Shown here in pieces: positions 27,601 through 34,873 of a stretch of DNA of 64,000 nucleotides (position 1 is its first letter; each line of letters begins with the position of its first letter). The stretch comes from Hyphomicrobiales bacterium (lineage in GTDB: Bacteria > Pseudomonadota > Alphaproteobacteria > Rhizobiales > Xanthobacteraceae). A program made the position numbers and the translations under genes. The notes under the pieces are model-generated. The model was given only the letters and a program-made list of their open reading frames with translations. It did no database searches and was not told the origin of the DNA. The DNA is taken from NCBI GenBank assembly GCA_009377755.1, contig WHTM01000001.1, positions 124,001 to 188,000 on the forward strand, written 5' to 3'.

Positions 27601-28519
27601 AGGTGGCGCCGTGAGTCTGCTTGACGCCGTTGTCGACCGCCGGCGTGACGGAACACTCGCCGGCGCGCAAATCGGTACCGAACCAGGCGACAACGAGCGC
27701 GACCCGTTCGAGCAGCGGACACAGCGCCTGCAATTCGTCGAGCGAGGCCTCCACGTCCGAAGCGGCGAAGAACACGTGGCGGTTCTCCGGCGCCGTCACG
27801 CCCGGGCCGAGCGTGCGCACCACCGCCGCCGGCTCGTAGCCGAATTCGGTCGTCGCCGGGATCAGCGTCACGGCGCGCAGCATCTGCTCGAGCTGCCCGA
27901 CCGGCCGCACCACCTCGAACGAGAGCTGCGGAATGCGGTTGCCGAAGTTGGCGATCGGCAGCCGCTCGAACACCACATAGGCAAGGCCGCGATAGGCGGG
28001 CGCATTGTCGCTTCCCTCCTTGGCGACGATCAGCGGATCCGGCGTCTGGTCCTCGCTGCCGCGATGGACACGCATGGTCAGGCCGGTGAGGTCCAGCGCC
28101 TTGCCGTCGGCCCAGACGCGCAGTACGGCGCCGGTCGGCCCCTCGCAGAGCCCGATGGCGAGGTTGGCGAAGTAGCTGTAGGTGGTGGTCGTCGTGCCCG
28201 GTTTCGGCCCGCCCTTGCTGCCGGTTGTCTCGGTGCGGGTGGTGACGGCTTCCTCAAGCCGCGTCGCCCAGATGAGCTGGCCCGACAGCCGCACCCGGCC
28301 GTAGGCGCGCGGGATCGGCGCGCCTTCGGTCGAAGCCATGATGTCGAGATCGGCGAGCCGCGGCCCATCGACATAGCGGTGCCGGCCACCGCCGAACAGC
28401 GCCTGGTCGATGTAGCGGCCCGCGAAGCCGCCGAGCGCGCGGCCGAACAGCGTGCCGATCGGGCCGAAGATCGCGCCGCCGATCGACGCGCCGGCGTTGC
28501 CGAGAAGCAGCTGGCCCAT
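24653..28519 (-). CDS. GTA gp15-like baseplate hub / host-specificity protein with TIM-barrel-like domain
   Basis: A 1288-aa protein, the longest GTA gene. The N-terminal 60 residues are Gly-rich (LLLGNAGASIGGAIFGPIGT), then a beta region. A GTA TIM-barrel-like glycoside-hydrolase domain lies at about residues 420-760 (RRMILHYAGLAAVAGGVDAF, DVVGIDYYAPLSDW, KPIWLTELGYPAVDKGTNQP). A phage tail protein-3 domain and beta-rich C-terminus follow. RcGTA gp15 forms the baseplate fibre platform and reaches the cell envelope. The ATG at 28519 overlaps the gp14 stop (TGATG). The end lies next to a palindromic element. Confidence 0.93.
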   Translation of the reverse strand: MGQLLLGNAGASIGGAIFGPIGTLFGRALGGFAGRYIDQALFGGGRHRYVDGPRLADLDIMASTEGAPIPRAYGRVRLSGQLIWATRLEEAVTTRTETTGSKGGPKPGTTTTTYSYFANLAIGLCEGPTGAVLRVWADGKALDLTGLTMRVHRGSEDQTPDPLIVAKEGSDNAPAYRGLAYVVFERLPIANFGNRIPQLSFEVVRPVGQLEQMLRAVTLIPATTEFGYEPAAVVRTLGPGVTAPENRHVFFAASDVEASLDELQALCPLLERVALVVAWFGTDLRAGECSVTPAVDNGVKQTHGATWSVAGLDRMAAPLVSAVEECPAYGGTPSDTSVVNLITALKARGLKVTIYPFVMMDIPPDNALPDPWTGAASQPPFPWRGRITCDPAPGRPGSPDGTAAAADQVNAFFGDAGPEDWSYRRMILHYAGLAAVAGGVDAFLIGSEFRSLTRVRSASGVYPAVDALAALAGEVKTMLGEDTIVTYGADWTEYGSHVVDAGASEVRFPLDALWGSPDIDVVGIDYYAPLSDWRDSATHLDRALTASIHDRDYLAANLSAGEGYDWYYADDAARAAQDRAPITDGLGKPWIFRAKDLWSWWANPHHERASGAELVSPTAWVPESKPIWLTELGYPAVDKGTNQPSVFPDPKSSESGLPYFSNGARDDLIQRRALEAVLARIDPAFGASLADNPLSSVTGERMLDASALHLWTWDARPYPAFPAALDAWSDGPNWETGHWLTGRLGAAPFDALVKAILADSGIADCDSSALIDGVDGYLVDRPMPPRAMLDPLALAYAFDAAEDGETLVFRPRGGLPVAELTEDDLVLPDDAVPVRLARAQETELPREASLGFTDIGAEYRRSAVTSRRLVVGATRGSRAELAVVTHDAAAERRADIWLQDLWAGREAAEFAVPPSRLALVPGDVVGLTANGRRRLIEIKEIVDTASRRIEARAIDPEIFNLPLAVPRRRAPLVPIALGPVHALVLDLPALTSATADVLTWLAVFADPWPGPVAVWRSADGSSYERLTIAEAPAIVGETLDDLPAGPLGRWDRANRVRVRLYGGALASLADLAMLNGRNAAAVRNADGAWEVLQFAQADLVGANTYELSRLLRGQAGSEWAMVAPLAAGAPFVLIDAQVVPIARGLDDLGRPMSLRVAAAARDHGDPSVVEIAVTPQATALRPLAPVHISARRSGEGVEISWIRRTRIDGDSWEAGEVPLGEESEAYAVDILDGETVLRTLTATAPALLYPAAEEIADFGAPQASLSVRVAQLSATVGRGFAAEEILNL

Positions 28520-29037
28520 CAGTCGGTCACTCCAGGAAAGCGGAAGGCATAGGCGAGGCGGCGGCGCCACCATGGCGCGACGGCGACTTCGGCGACGGCG
28601 GCGCCGTCATGCGCGTGCACCATGCGGTCCGGCGCGGTGACGATCGCCGCGTGCTTCGCGGTGAGGCCTGCACGCCAGCGGAACAGCAGCACGTCGCCGG
28701 GCCCCCACCCTAACCCTCCCCCTCCCTTACCCTCCCCCGCTTGCGGGAGAGGGTAAGGTGGGGATGTTGCGGGGGAGGAAAGGGAGGGGGCGATCGCCAC
28801 GAGATGCCGCAGCGCCGCGTCGGCGAGCGGCTCGCCGGCGGACGCTTCCGCCCAATCCGGTGCATAGGGAGGTGCGCGCTCCGGCTCCGGCCCGATCACC
28901 ACGCGCCAGACGCCGCGGATGAGGCCGAGGCAATCGCAGCCGACGCCCTTGAGCGAGGCTTGATGCCGATACGGCGTACCGATCCACGCGCGCGCCTCGG
29001 CGACGATGGCGGCGCGGGTGATGCCTTGAGTTTGCAT
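28519..29037 (-). CDS. GTA gp14-like NlpC/P60 peptidase with in-frame repeat insertion
   Basis: A 172-aa cysteine peptidase. The catalytic Cys is about 36 in GVGCDCLGLIRGVW, and the catalytic His about 129 in LTAKHAAIV. RcGTA gp14 is the tail-tip peptidase that is thought to cut peptidoglycan during DNA delivery. Residues about 85-111 (Ser-Leu-Ser then TSPPYPLPQAGEGKGGGGLG) are encoded by a palindromic repeat at 28704-28788. The insertion sits between the helical Cys half and the beta half and keeps frame. The ATG at 29037 begins MQTQGITRAAIVAEARAW. Confidence 0.88.
   Translation of the reverse strand: MQTQGITRAAIVAEARAWIGTPYRHQASLKGVGCDCLGLIRGVWRVVIGPEPERAPPYAPDWAEASAGEPLADAALRHLVAIAPSLSSPATSPPYPLPQAGEGKGGGGLGWGPGDVLLFRWRAGLTAKHAAIVTAPDRMVHAHDGAAVAEVAVAPWWRRRLAYAFRFPGVTD
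28704..28788. repeat. Palindromic element inserted in frame within gp14
   Basis: cccaccctaaccctcccc...taccctcccccgcttgcggg and its inverted partner gggagagggtaaggtgggg form a hairpin of the same kind as 18619-18657 and 1547-1641. It adds about 27 codons without a stop. Confidence 0.85.
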
Positions 29038-29052
29038 ATGCGTAATGACTCC

Positions 29053-29173
29053 GCGTCCCGGATGCGCCGCAGCATGCAATGCTGCGGCGCTGATCCGGGA
29101 CCGTTCCACACTCGGAGTTCGCGGTCCCGGTTCTGCAGCGCATCGCTTCGCGCTGCGCCGCGCCCGAGACACG
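29053..29173. repeat. GTA-cluster palindromic element, copy 2
   Basis: Outer arms cgtcccggatgcgccgcagc and gctgcgccgcgcccgagaca, with central gggaccgttcc / cgcggtccc. It lies between gp13 and gp14 and touches the gp13 stop. Confidence 0.9.
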
Positions 29174-29175
29174 CG

Positions 29176-30069
29176 TCAGAGATTCAGGCTCCCCCCATCA
29201 TTCCCCGCTGCCCCCGGCACCGGGTAGGCGACGATGAAGTCGTTGCCGGGGATGTGCGGAAAGCCGCGGAAGTTGATGCCGTTGGCGAAGCGGTCGCGGC
29301 AGGTGGCGAAGCGCTTGTCGCAGCCCGCCGTGACGGTGAACGTATCGCCGGGCGCGATGTCGTGCGGCATCGCCTGCCAGAGATCGAGCGTGACGCCCGC
29401 GCCGTCGCTGCGGTGGTGCTTCACCTCGATCGCGAGCCCGGCATTGGCACCGCCGGTCCACACCAAGCGGCCGGCGGTGAACCAGCCGTCGCCGAACGCA
29501 TCGAGGCCCGACGCGGTGAACGCCGACGTGCCGGTCAGCACCACGATCGTCCCCTCACCCCGATAGGCCGGATCATCGAGATCGACGGTGCAGCGTGCGT
29601 CGCCGAGATCGGCGGAGCAGGTCGCGGTGTAGAGCCGCCCCGAGTCCTCCGCGAGGCGATGCGCGAGACCGCGCAGCTCGGCGGCAAAGGCTTGCCCCCC
29701 GCGGCGCACCTCGCCGAGCACGCCTTTCGCCAGCAGCACGCGCAGGGCAGGCTCCGACCAGTCGACCAGCCATACCTCGACCGCGGCGGCATCATAGAGT
29801 CCGGCGGCGAGATCGTCCTCGTTGAGCGTGTCGTCTGTGAGCGCGCCGAACACCTCGGACGCCGCAACTGCGAGGCCTTGGCCCTGCGTCGCCTCCGAGG
29901 CGGCGAGCCCGGCACCCGCGCGGCAGGTGACGCCGTCGAGATCGAGGTCGCGGTCGTGATCGGTAAAGCCTTGCACCACGCCGTCGCGCCGCGTCAGCCG
30001 CCAGCAGCGGCAGAGCATGGTGACGCCGGAGTCGAGCTTGGCCTGCAGGGTGGGCGGGATGATGCGCAT
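29176..30069 (-). CDS. GTA gp13-like tail hub protein (DUF2163 / BR0599)
   Basis: A 297-aa protein. An N-terminal DUF2163 domain (TMLCRCWRLTRRDGVVQGFT, then DHDRDLDLDGVTCRAG) precedes a C-terminal BR0599 domain ending TAGCDKRFATCRDRFANGIN then FRGFPHIPG. Cys residues in the TCSADLGDARC and CDKRFATC segments match those that bind an iron-sulfur cluster in the RcGTA hub. The ATG at 30069 (MRIIPPTLQAKLDSG) was chosen because the upstream frame is repeat DNA. Palindromic elements lie on both sides, 2 bp from the stop and 11 bp from the start. Confidence 0.92.
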   Translation of the reverse strand: MRIIPPTLQAKLDSGVTMLCRCWRLTRRDGVVQGFTDHDRDLDLDGVTCRAGAGLAASEATQGQGLAVAASEVFGALTDDTLNEDDLAAGLYDAAAVEVWLVDWSEPALRVLLAKGVLGEVRRGGQAFAAELRGLAHRLAEDSGRLYTATCSADLGDARCTVDLDDPAYRGEGTIVVLTGTSAFTASGLDAFGDGWFTAGRLVWTGGANAGLAIEVKHHRSDGAGVTLDLWQAMPHDIAPGDTFTVTAGCDKRFATCRDRFANGINFRGFPHIPGNDFIVAYPVPGAAGNDGGSLNL

Positions 30070-30079
30070 GGTGACCTCC

Positions 30080-30203
30080 GTGTCCCGGACGCGCCGCAGC
30101 GAGAAACGCTGCAGCGCAGAGCCGGGACCGTTCCACATTCAGAGTTCGCGACGGCCCCGGGTCTGCGATGCACCACTTCGTGATGCATCGCGCCCGGGCC
30201 ACG
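30080..30203. repeat. GTA-cluster palindromic element, copy 3
   Basis: Outer arms tgtcccggacgcgccgcag and gatgcatcgcgcccgggcca, with central gggaccgttcc / cggccccggg. It fills the gap between gp12 and gp13. Confidence 0.9.
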
Positions 30204-30208
30204 TGCGG

Positions 30209-30850
30209 TCACGGCACGATCTCCACCAACGGGATCTTCGGGATCGCGCCGGCGGCGAAGGCGGAGAGGTCCACCTCGAGGTAATCGGTGTCGAAGCGCA
30301 CCGGCACGTCGAACAGGAAGCCCGCCGTCACCGCCGCGCCGAGCGCCGGCTCGTGCCCGGGCAAGAAGGTCACGATGCCGGTCGCGGCGTCGCAGGTGAA
30401 ATCGGTCCCGTCGCCCGCTTCGATGCCGGCCACCGCGACACGGACGCTGCCGTCCACCGGCTTGCGCACCGGCCGCGAGTACGGCGCGTGCATCGAGCCG
30501 TAGCTCTTCGCCAGTTGAAATGCTGCGGTCGTGCCGTCGCCGACGCCGATCGCCTGATCGGCCGGCGCGACCGCGGCGCCTGGCGCCGCCGATGCATGGT
30601 CGAGCCGGTCGCGCCAGCGGAAGCCGGTGAGGCGGCCACGCCGTTCCTCGAAGAAGGCGACGACCACCGCCAGCGCCTCGAAGGTCTTGATGCCGTAGCC
30701 GGCATCGTAGCGGCGGCGCGAATGCGCCCAGCGGGCGTTGCGCTCCTCGCGGCCGGAGCCGAGCGTGACGACGTCGGTGCGCCGCTCCGGCCCGCCCGCG
30801 CTGCGCAGCGCGATGTCGAGCGGAAACAGCACTTCATGGAAAGCGGTCAT
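30209..30850 (-). CDS. GTA gp12-like distal tail protein (DUF2460)
   Basis: A 213-aa DUF2460 protein. Signatures are FHEVLFPLDIALRSAGGPER, ARWAHSRRRYDAGYGIKT, VVAFFEERRGRLTGFRWRDR and the end VPVRFDTDYLEVDLSAF. In RcGTA, gp12 is the distal tail protein joining tube and hub. The start is 6 bp after the upstream stop, so it is translationally linked to the tape-measure remnant. Confidence 0.92.
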   Translation of the reverse strand: MTAFHEVLFPLDIALRSAGGPERRTDVVTLGSGREERNARWAHSRRRYDAGYGIKTFEALAVVVAFFEERRGRLTGFRWRDRLDHASAAPGAAVAPADQAIGVGDGTTAAFQLAKSYGSMHAPYSRPVRKPVDGSVRVAVAGIEAGDGTDFTCDAATGIVTFLPGHEPALGAAVTAGFLFDVPVRFDTDYLEVDLSAFAAGAIPKIPLVEIVP

Positions 30851-30856
30851 GGGACC

Positions 30857-31123
30857 TCACAACACCCGCTGCCCGCGCGCCACCGCGCGGGCGATCTGCC
30901 CGGCGAGATAGGCCTCCGAGCGGCGGAACGAGTCCGCGTCGGGCGCGGCGATGTTGACGGTGACGTTGGCCGAGGCGCCGCGCGCGGCCAGCACATTCAT
31001 CATCGACGTCGCGAGGCGTTCGGCGACGCTCGCCAAGGCATCGGCCTCGGCCGAAGGCCTGTCCGGCAGCGGCGGCAGACCGCCGGCGGCGGCGACTCGT
31101 GCATCGAAGGCGTCATCGTTCAT
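30857..31123 (-). pseudogene. Tape-measure (gp11) remnant, C-terminal end only
   Basis: An 88-codon ORF. The last 35 residues (VTVNIAAPDADSFRRSEAYL, then AGQIARAVARGQRVL) match the C-terminal end of alphaproteobacterial GTA tape-measure proteins. The first 45 residues have no such match. Full GTA tape measures are about 200 aa or more. It keeps a ribosome site (aggagcg) and occupies the gp11 position between gp9 and gp12. gp10 and the tail chaperone that should precede it are absent. It could still be translated. I judge it a deletion product. Confidence 0.65.
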
Positions 31124-31147
31124 GGGTATCGCTCCTGTTCAATCGCA

Positions 31148-31555
31148 TCACGCCGCTGTAAACATCAGCGCGCCCGCCGATTCCAGCGCGAGGTCGTAGA
31201 TCACCTCGCCGTCGTGCTCGCCCGCGAAGGCGAGGCTCACGATCTGGAACGCCCCCTGCACCGTGCCGAAGTCCGGGATCACGATCTGGTAGTCCTGCAC
31301 TGCTCCGTCGAAAAATGTCTGGCGCAGGAGCGCGTCGGACGCGGCATCCTTGAACAGCCCGCGCCCGGCAACGCCTGCGCGCTTGCTGCCGGCGCCGGTC
31401 AGCAATTCGCGCCACTGCCCACTGGATTCCGCGTGGGTCACATCGATCGTCTCGGCGTTGAACGACAGACGCCGCGCCCGCAAGCCCGCGACGGTGACGT
31501 AACCCGCCCCGCCGTCGACGCGAATGAGCAGGTCCTTGCCTTTCTGCGCGGTCAT
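31148..31555 (-). CDS. GTA gp9-like major tail tube protein (TP901-1 type)
   Basis: A 135-aa TP901-1-type tail tube protein. It has the family sequence QKGKDLLIRVDGGAGYVTVA, then RRLSFNAETIDVTHAESSGQ and a C-terminal GAFQIVSLAFAGEHDGEVIY, typical of the beta-sandwich tube subunit. Hexameric rings of it form the tail tube. It lies 24 bp before the tape-measure remnant. Confidence 0.92.
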   Translation of the reverse strand: MTAQKGKDLLIRVDGGAGYVTVAGLRARRLSFNAETIDVTHAESSGQWRELLTGAGSKRAGVAGRGLFKDAASDALLRQTFFDGAVQDYQIVIPDFGTVQGAFQIVSLAFAGEHDGEVIYDLALESAGALMFTAA

Positions 31556-31576
31556 GTTGCAAGTCTCTCTAGACGC

Positions 31577-31673
31577 GTCATTGCAAGGAGGCGGAGCCGA
31601 CGAAGCAATCCAGTTCTTGCCTCAAGCCGTAGATTGCTTCGCCCCTCGCTTCGCTTCGGAGCTCGCAATGACG
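31577..31673. repeat. Intergenic repeat (cgaagcaatcc family)
   Basis: Inverted arms gtcattgc...gcaatgac with internal gacgaagcaatccag and gattgcttcg. It lies in the 166-bp gap between gp8 and gp9. A second copy lies at 49142-49229. Confidence 0.8.
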
Positions 31674-31721
31674 GCGGCGCGGGTGCGGGATCGTCCTGAC
31701 GCCCGACTCCTGATTCCTGAC

Positions 31722-32132
31722 TCACTCCGGTTCTGTCACCGCGCGAAACCGCACCAGCGCGTGATAGGTGCGGCCGTCGGCCTCGCGGCGGATGTCGGCG
31801 AGCGCGAAGCGCAAGTTGACGAGGTGCTGGCCTTCGACCGTCAGCGGCGCATCGTCGAGCGCCTGCAACAGCGTGCCGGCGATCTCGTGCGCCTCGCGAT
31901 GGCCGCCCTGGCGCGACCAGGCGTGCAGCGTGAGCTGGTGCTCCGCGCCCGCCTCGCTGCCGGTCGACCAGTCGGAGATACGGCATTCGCCGAGCGTCAC
32001 GTAGGGGAGCTCGGCGGCGCGTGGCACCTCGTCGTAGACGCGCGGTCCGCCCAGCAGGGCGCTCAGGGCGCCGTCGGAAACGAGCGCGTCGTGGATCGCG
32101 GCGCGCAGCGCTGCGGCGGCAGTGGTTGGCAT
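31722..32132 (-). CDS. GTA gp8-like tail terminator (DUF3168)
   Basis: A 136-aa DUF3168 protein with ALRAAIHDALVSDGALSALL, then YDEVPRAAELPYVTLGE and HQLTLHAWSRQGGHREAHEI. In RcGTA this product caps the head-proximal end of the tube. Palindromic or dispersed repeats flank it on both sides. Confidence 0.9.
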   Translation of the reverse strand: MPTTAAAALRAAIHDALVSDGALSALLGGPRVYDEVPRAAELPYVTLGECRISDWSTGSEAGAEHQLTLHAWSRQGGHREAHEIAGTLLQALDDAPLTVEGQHLVNLRFALADIRREADGRTYHALVRFRAVTEPE

Positions 32133-32151
32133 GGCAAATTCCTATGGGGCG

Positions 32152-32277
32152 CGTGTCCCGGGCGCAGCGCGGCGTGAAATGACACGCTGCAGAACCGGGA
32201 CCGTTCCAGATGCTGCCTTTGCGACGGTCCCGGCTCTGCGGTGCACCGCTATCGCGCTGCACCGCGTCCGGGACACA
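32152..32277. repeat. GTA-cluster palindromic element, copy 4
   Basis: Outer arms gtgtcccgggcgcagc and gcaccgcgtccgggacac, with central gggaccgttcc / gacggtccc. It lies between gp7 and gp8 and touches the gp7 stop codon. Confidence 0.9.
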
Positions 32278-32601
32278 TCAGTTGCTGCGCTCTTCCGCGT
32301 GGATCTCGCGGAAGCGGCCGGACTCGTCCGGGTCGCGGATGGCGACGATGCGGAACATGCGGTTGCCGAGCTTGAAGCGATGCCGCGTGGTCACGTCGAA
32401 TCCGGTGCGGATGACGATCCGATGCGTCAGCCGCGCGCCGAGCGCTTCGGCGGCGACTTGCTCGGAGAGCGTCACCGGCGCGATCGCCGCCCAGACGGTC
32501 GCGATATTCTCGTAGCTGCGCACGACGCCGCCGGCGCCATCGTCGGCCTCGACCGGCGCTTCCAGCACCAGGCGATGCCGCAACCGTCCGGGATCGCTCA
32601 T
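32278..32601 (-). CDS. GTA gp7-like head-tail adaptor
   Basis: A 107-aa phage head-tail joining family protein with LRHRLVLEAPVEADDGAGGV, then VWAAIAPVTLSEQVAAEALG, THRIVIR and FRIVAIRDPDESGRFREIHA. The start ATG (32601) overlaps the end of gp6 by 4 bp. The product forms the stopper between portal connector and tail. Confidence 0.9.
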   Translation of the reverse strand: MSDPGRLRHRLVLEAPVEADDGAGGVVRSYENIATVWAAIAPVTLSEQVAAEALGARLTHRIVIRTGFDVTTRHRFKLGNRMFRIVAIRDPDESGRFREIHAEERSN

Positions 32602-33167
32602 AACGAGAGCACCCGATACGGCGCGATCACTTCGGCGACGCTCGCCGGCAGCGGGGCGGCGCCTGCGGTCACGATGCCGCGGTTCTCGTACCAATGCGCC
32701 AGCAGGAGCCGGATCGCGAGCCGCAGCGGCGTCGGCACGTCGCCCGCCGCATCGCCGTAGCCCACGATCATGTCGAGCTCGATGCCGCCCTGCTCCCGCC
32801 CGGGGCCCGGCACCGACCACGGCGCGAACGACACGACACCCGGCACCGAGATCGTATCCACCACGAACGCCTGCAGGTCGATCGCCTGCGCCTCGCCCGC
32901 TTCGTCATAGACACGGGCGGCGGCAAGCTCCCGCAGCGGCGCGGGCAGCACGGCGATGCGGCCGTCCGCCGGCCAGGCGTCGCAGTTGATGCGCCAGGTC
33001 TGGGTGATCAGCGCGCGGCGCGTCCGCGCCTCGACATGATGGCGGGCGCCGTCGATCAGCGCCGCGATCAGGTCGTCATCGTCATCATGCGCGACGCGCA
33101 GGTAGGCCTTGGCCTCGTCGAGCGACAGCGGCTCGGCGGCGGGACCGGTCAGGAGGATGGAGGACAT
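32598..33167 (-). CDS. GTA gp6-like head-tail connector
   Basis: A 189-aa protein of the phage gp6/HK97 connector family. It has LTGPAAEPLSLDEAKAYLRV, then DDDDDLIAALIDGARHHVEA, RTRRALITQTWR and the C-terminal PTPLRLAIRLLLAHWYENRG. The order gp6-gp7-gp8 is as in RcGTA. Upstream, the link to gp5 is broken by three foreign plus-strand genes. Confidence 0.9.
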   Translation of the reverse strand: MSSILLTGPAAEPLSLDEAKAYLRVAHDDDDDLIAALIDGARHHVEARTRRALITQTWRINCDAWPADGRIAVLPAPLRELAAARVYDEAGEAQAIDLQAFVVDTISVPGVVSFAPWSVPGPGREQGGIELDMIVGYGDAAGDVPTPLRLAIRLLLAHWYENRGIVTAGAAPLPASVAEVIAPYRVLSL

Positions 33168-33188
33168 TTACTATTCCCTCTCCGCGGT

Positions 33189-33268
33189 CGTTCCCGCGAA
33201 AGCGGGAACCCATAACCACCGACCGAGAGGACACGGCGTATGGGTCCCCGCTTTCGCGGGGACGACCG
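33189..33268. repeat. Palindrome pair (cccgcgaaagcggg family)
   Basis: Two hairpins, ttcccgcgaaagcgggaacc and gtccccgctttcgcggggac, in inverted arrangement upstream of the serine protease gene. A related pair lies at 50924-51013. Confidence 0.85.
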
Positions 33269-33315
33269 AGGGGTAAGCGTTGACAATTCGGTGTGAACAA
33301 GGCTGATCGCGCGGC

Positions 33316-34077
33316 GTGACCCGCGCTCTCGCTTTCATCCTCGCCCTGTTGGTGCATCCCGCCGCCGCCATGGTCGGCGATGCGCCGGCGATCGGCACGA
33401 ACGGCCTCGGCCGCCACGTGGTGATGATCGTCGGTTCGAACGGTACGTTCTGCACAGGCACCGCGCTCGCGCGCGATCTGGTGCTCACCGCCGTGCACTG
33501 CCTGCCGCGCCGCGCCGACTACAAGCTGGTCGAGTTCGGCGGCGCCGAGCCGCGGCTGAAGCACATCTCAGCGGTCGAGCGGCACCCCGCTTTCACCGCG
33601 CGCGGCATGACCACGCACCGCGGCACCGCCGACGTCGCGCTGGTCAAGCTCGCCGAGCCGCTGCCGGCGTCGATCCGGCCGGCGCCGCTCGGCCGCTCCG
33701 ACGAGCCGGTCAAGGTCGGCGATGCCTTCACCGCCGTCGGCTTCGGCATCACGCGGCCGGGCGATCCGCGCTCGGGCGGCACGATCCGTTCGGCAAAGCT
33801 CGTTGCCACCGGCAAGCCCGACCGCATGGACGTGCGCCTGACCGATCCGGCAACGCACAACACGCGCGCCGGGCGCGGCGCCTGCACCGGCGATTCCGGC
33901 GGGCCGGTGTTTGCCGAATCGGCCGGGCAGTTCGCCCTCGTCGGCGTCATCAGTTGGACCACCGGAGCGAAATACACCTCCGGATGCGGCGGCATCACCG
34001 GCATGACGCCGCTCGCGCGCTACCGCGGCTGGATCGTCGAGACGGCGCGGAAGCTCGGCAGTCCGCTCGCTCCGTGA
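33316..34077 (+). CDS. Secreted trypsin-like (S1) serine protease
   Basis: A 253-aa protein. The signal peptide MTRALAFILALLVHPAAAM is followed by a chymotrypsin fold with triad residues His in LVLTAVHCL, Asp in TADVALVKLAEPL and Ser in ACTGDSGGPVF. Two disulfides are possible from TFCTGT/VHC and GRGAC/SGCGG. GTG at 33316 is the start. It lies on the opposite strand to the GTA genes between gp5 and gp6, so it is an inserted gene and not part of the tail assembly series. Confidence 0.88.
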   Translation: MTRALAFILALLVHPAAAMVGDAPAIGTNGLGRHVVMIVGSNGTFCTGTALARDLVLTAVHCLPRRADYKLVEFGGAEPRLKHISAVERHPAFTARGMTTHRGTADVALVKLAEPLPASIRPAPLGRSDEPVKVGDAFTAVGFGITRPGDPRSGGTIRSAKLVATGKPDRMDVRLTDPATHNTRAGRGACTGDSGGPVFAESAGQFALVGVISWTTGAKYTSGCGGITGMTPLARYRGWIVETARKLGSPLAP

Positions 34078-34304
34078 TCTTCACCGCGCTCTCCGGCACG
34101 CGCGATTATCGAGCGTGCGCGGACCGAACCAAGCACCGTGACGTTGTCTGGGAATTTTTTCGCTAAATTTTTTCATAGTCTCTGCGCACCTCATCTCAGC
34201 CACGGGTGCCACGGGACCCACTCCGTTGTATATTGATGCCAAGAGGCGGGAGCTAACGCTGCACTTCATCCGAGTGCACCCAACGCCAACGACGGAGATC
34301 CGCC

Positions 34305-34724
34305 ATGAAAGTCAAGGACGCAATGCACAAAGGGGTCGACTGGGTCAGTCCGGACACCCAACTTACCGAACTCGCAAAACTGATGCGTGACCATGACATC
34401 GGCGCCATTCCAATCGGAGAAGACGACCGGCTGATCGGCATGGTGACCGACCGCGACATCGTCTGCAAAGGATTGGCGCGGGACAGCTTCGATGGCCGTG
34501 CAACGGCGCGCGATGTGATGACGCCGGGAATCCATTGCTGCCGCGACGACGATGATCTCGCCAAGGCGGTGCGGCACATGGAGGAGTTGCAGGTCCGCAG
34601 GCTGCCGGTCATCAACAAGAGCAAGCGGATGGTCGGCATCCTCAGTCTGGGCGACATCAGCCATTTGGCCCCGAGTGATCTGCTTTCCGAATGGGCCAAG
34701 AGCGTTTCGGCCCATCACCACTGA
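34305..34724 (+). CDS. CBS-domain pair protein
   Basis: A 139-aa protein made of two CBS motifs, MKVKDAMHKGVDWVSPDTQL to MVTDRDIVCKGLA and ATARDVMTPGIHCCRDDDDL to MVGILSLGDISHLA. Stand-alone CBS pairs bind adenine nucleotides and regulate partner proteins. The ATG follows ggagatccgcc. It is the second plus-strand gene in the insertion between gp5 and gp6. The 227 bp upstream shows no gene. Confidence 0.9.
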   Translation: MKVKDAMHKGVDWVSPDTQLTELAKLMRDHDIGAIPIGEDDRLIGMVTDRDIVCKGLARDSFDGRATARDVMTPGIHCCRDDDDLAKAVRHMEELQVRRLPVINKSKRMVGILSLGDISHLAPSDLLSEWAKSVSAHHH

Positions 34725-34873
34725 AGCACGTCACGCTCTCCCGGCAACATCGGCAGGGCGCCCGAGGGGCGCCTGCCTACCGGCATGTCCGCAGAGGTGG
34801 GCCTTGTGCCCGCCCCTTCTGACTCGTAGCGTCCGAGACAGCATTCGGCATCCTTGCCCTCGAGGAGATCGGT

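Noticed and set aside
26259-27722. Long alternative minus-strand frame inside gp15
   Set aside because: It is a frame shadow. The gp15 frame has all the hub motifs over the same stretch.
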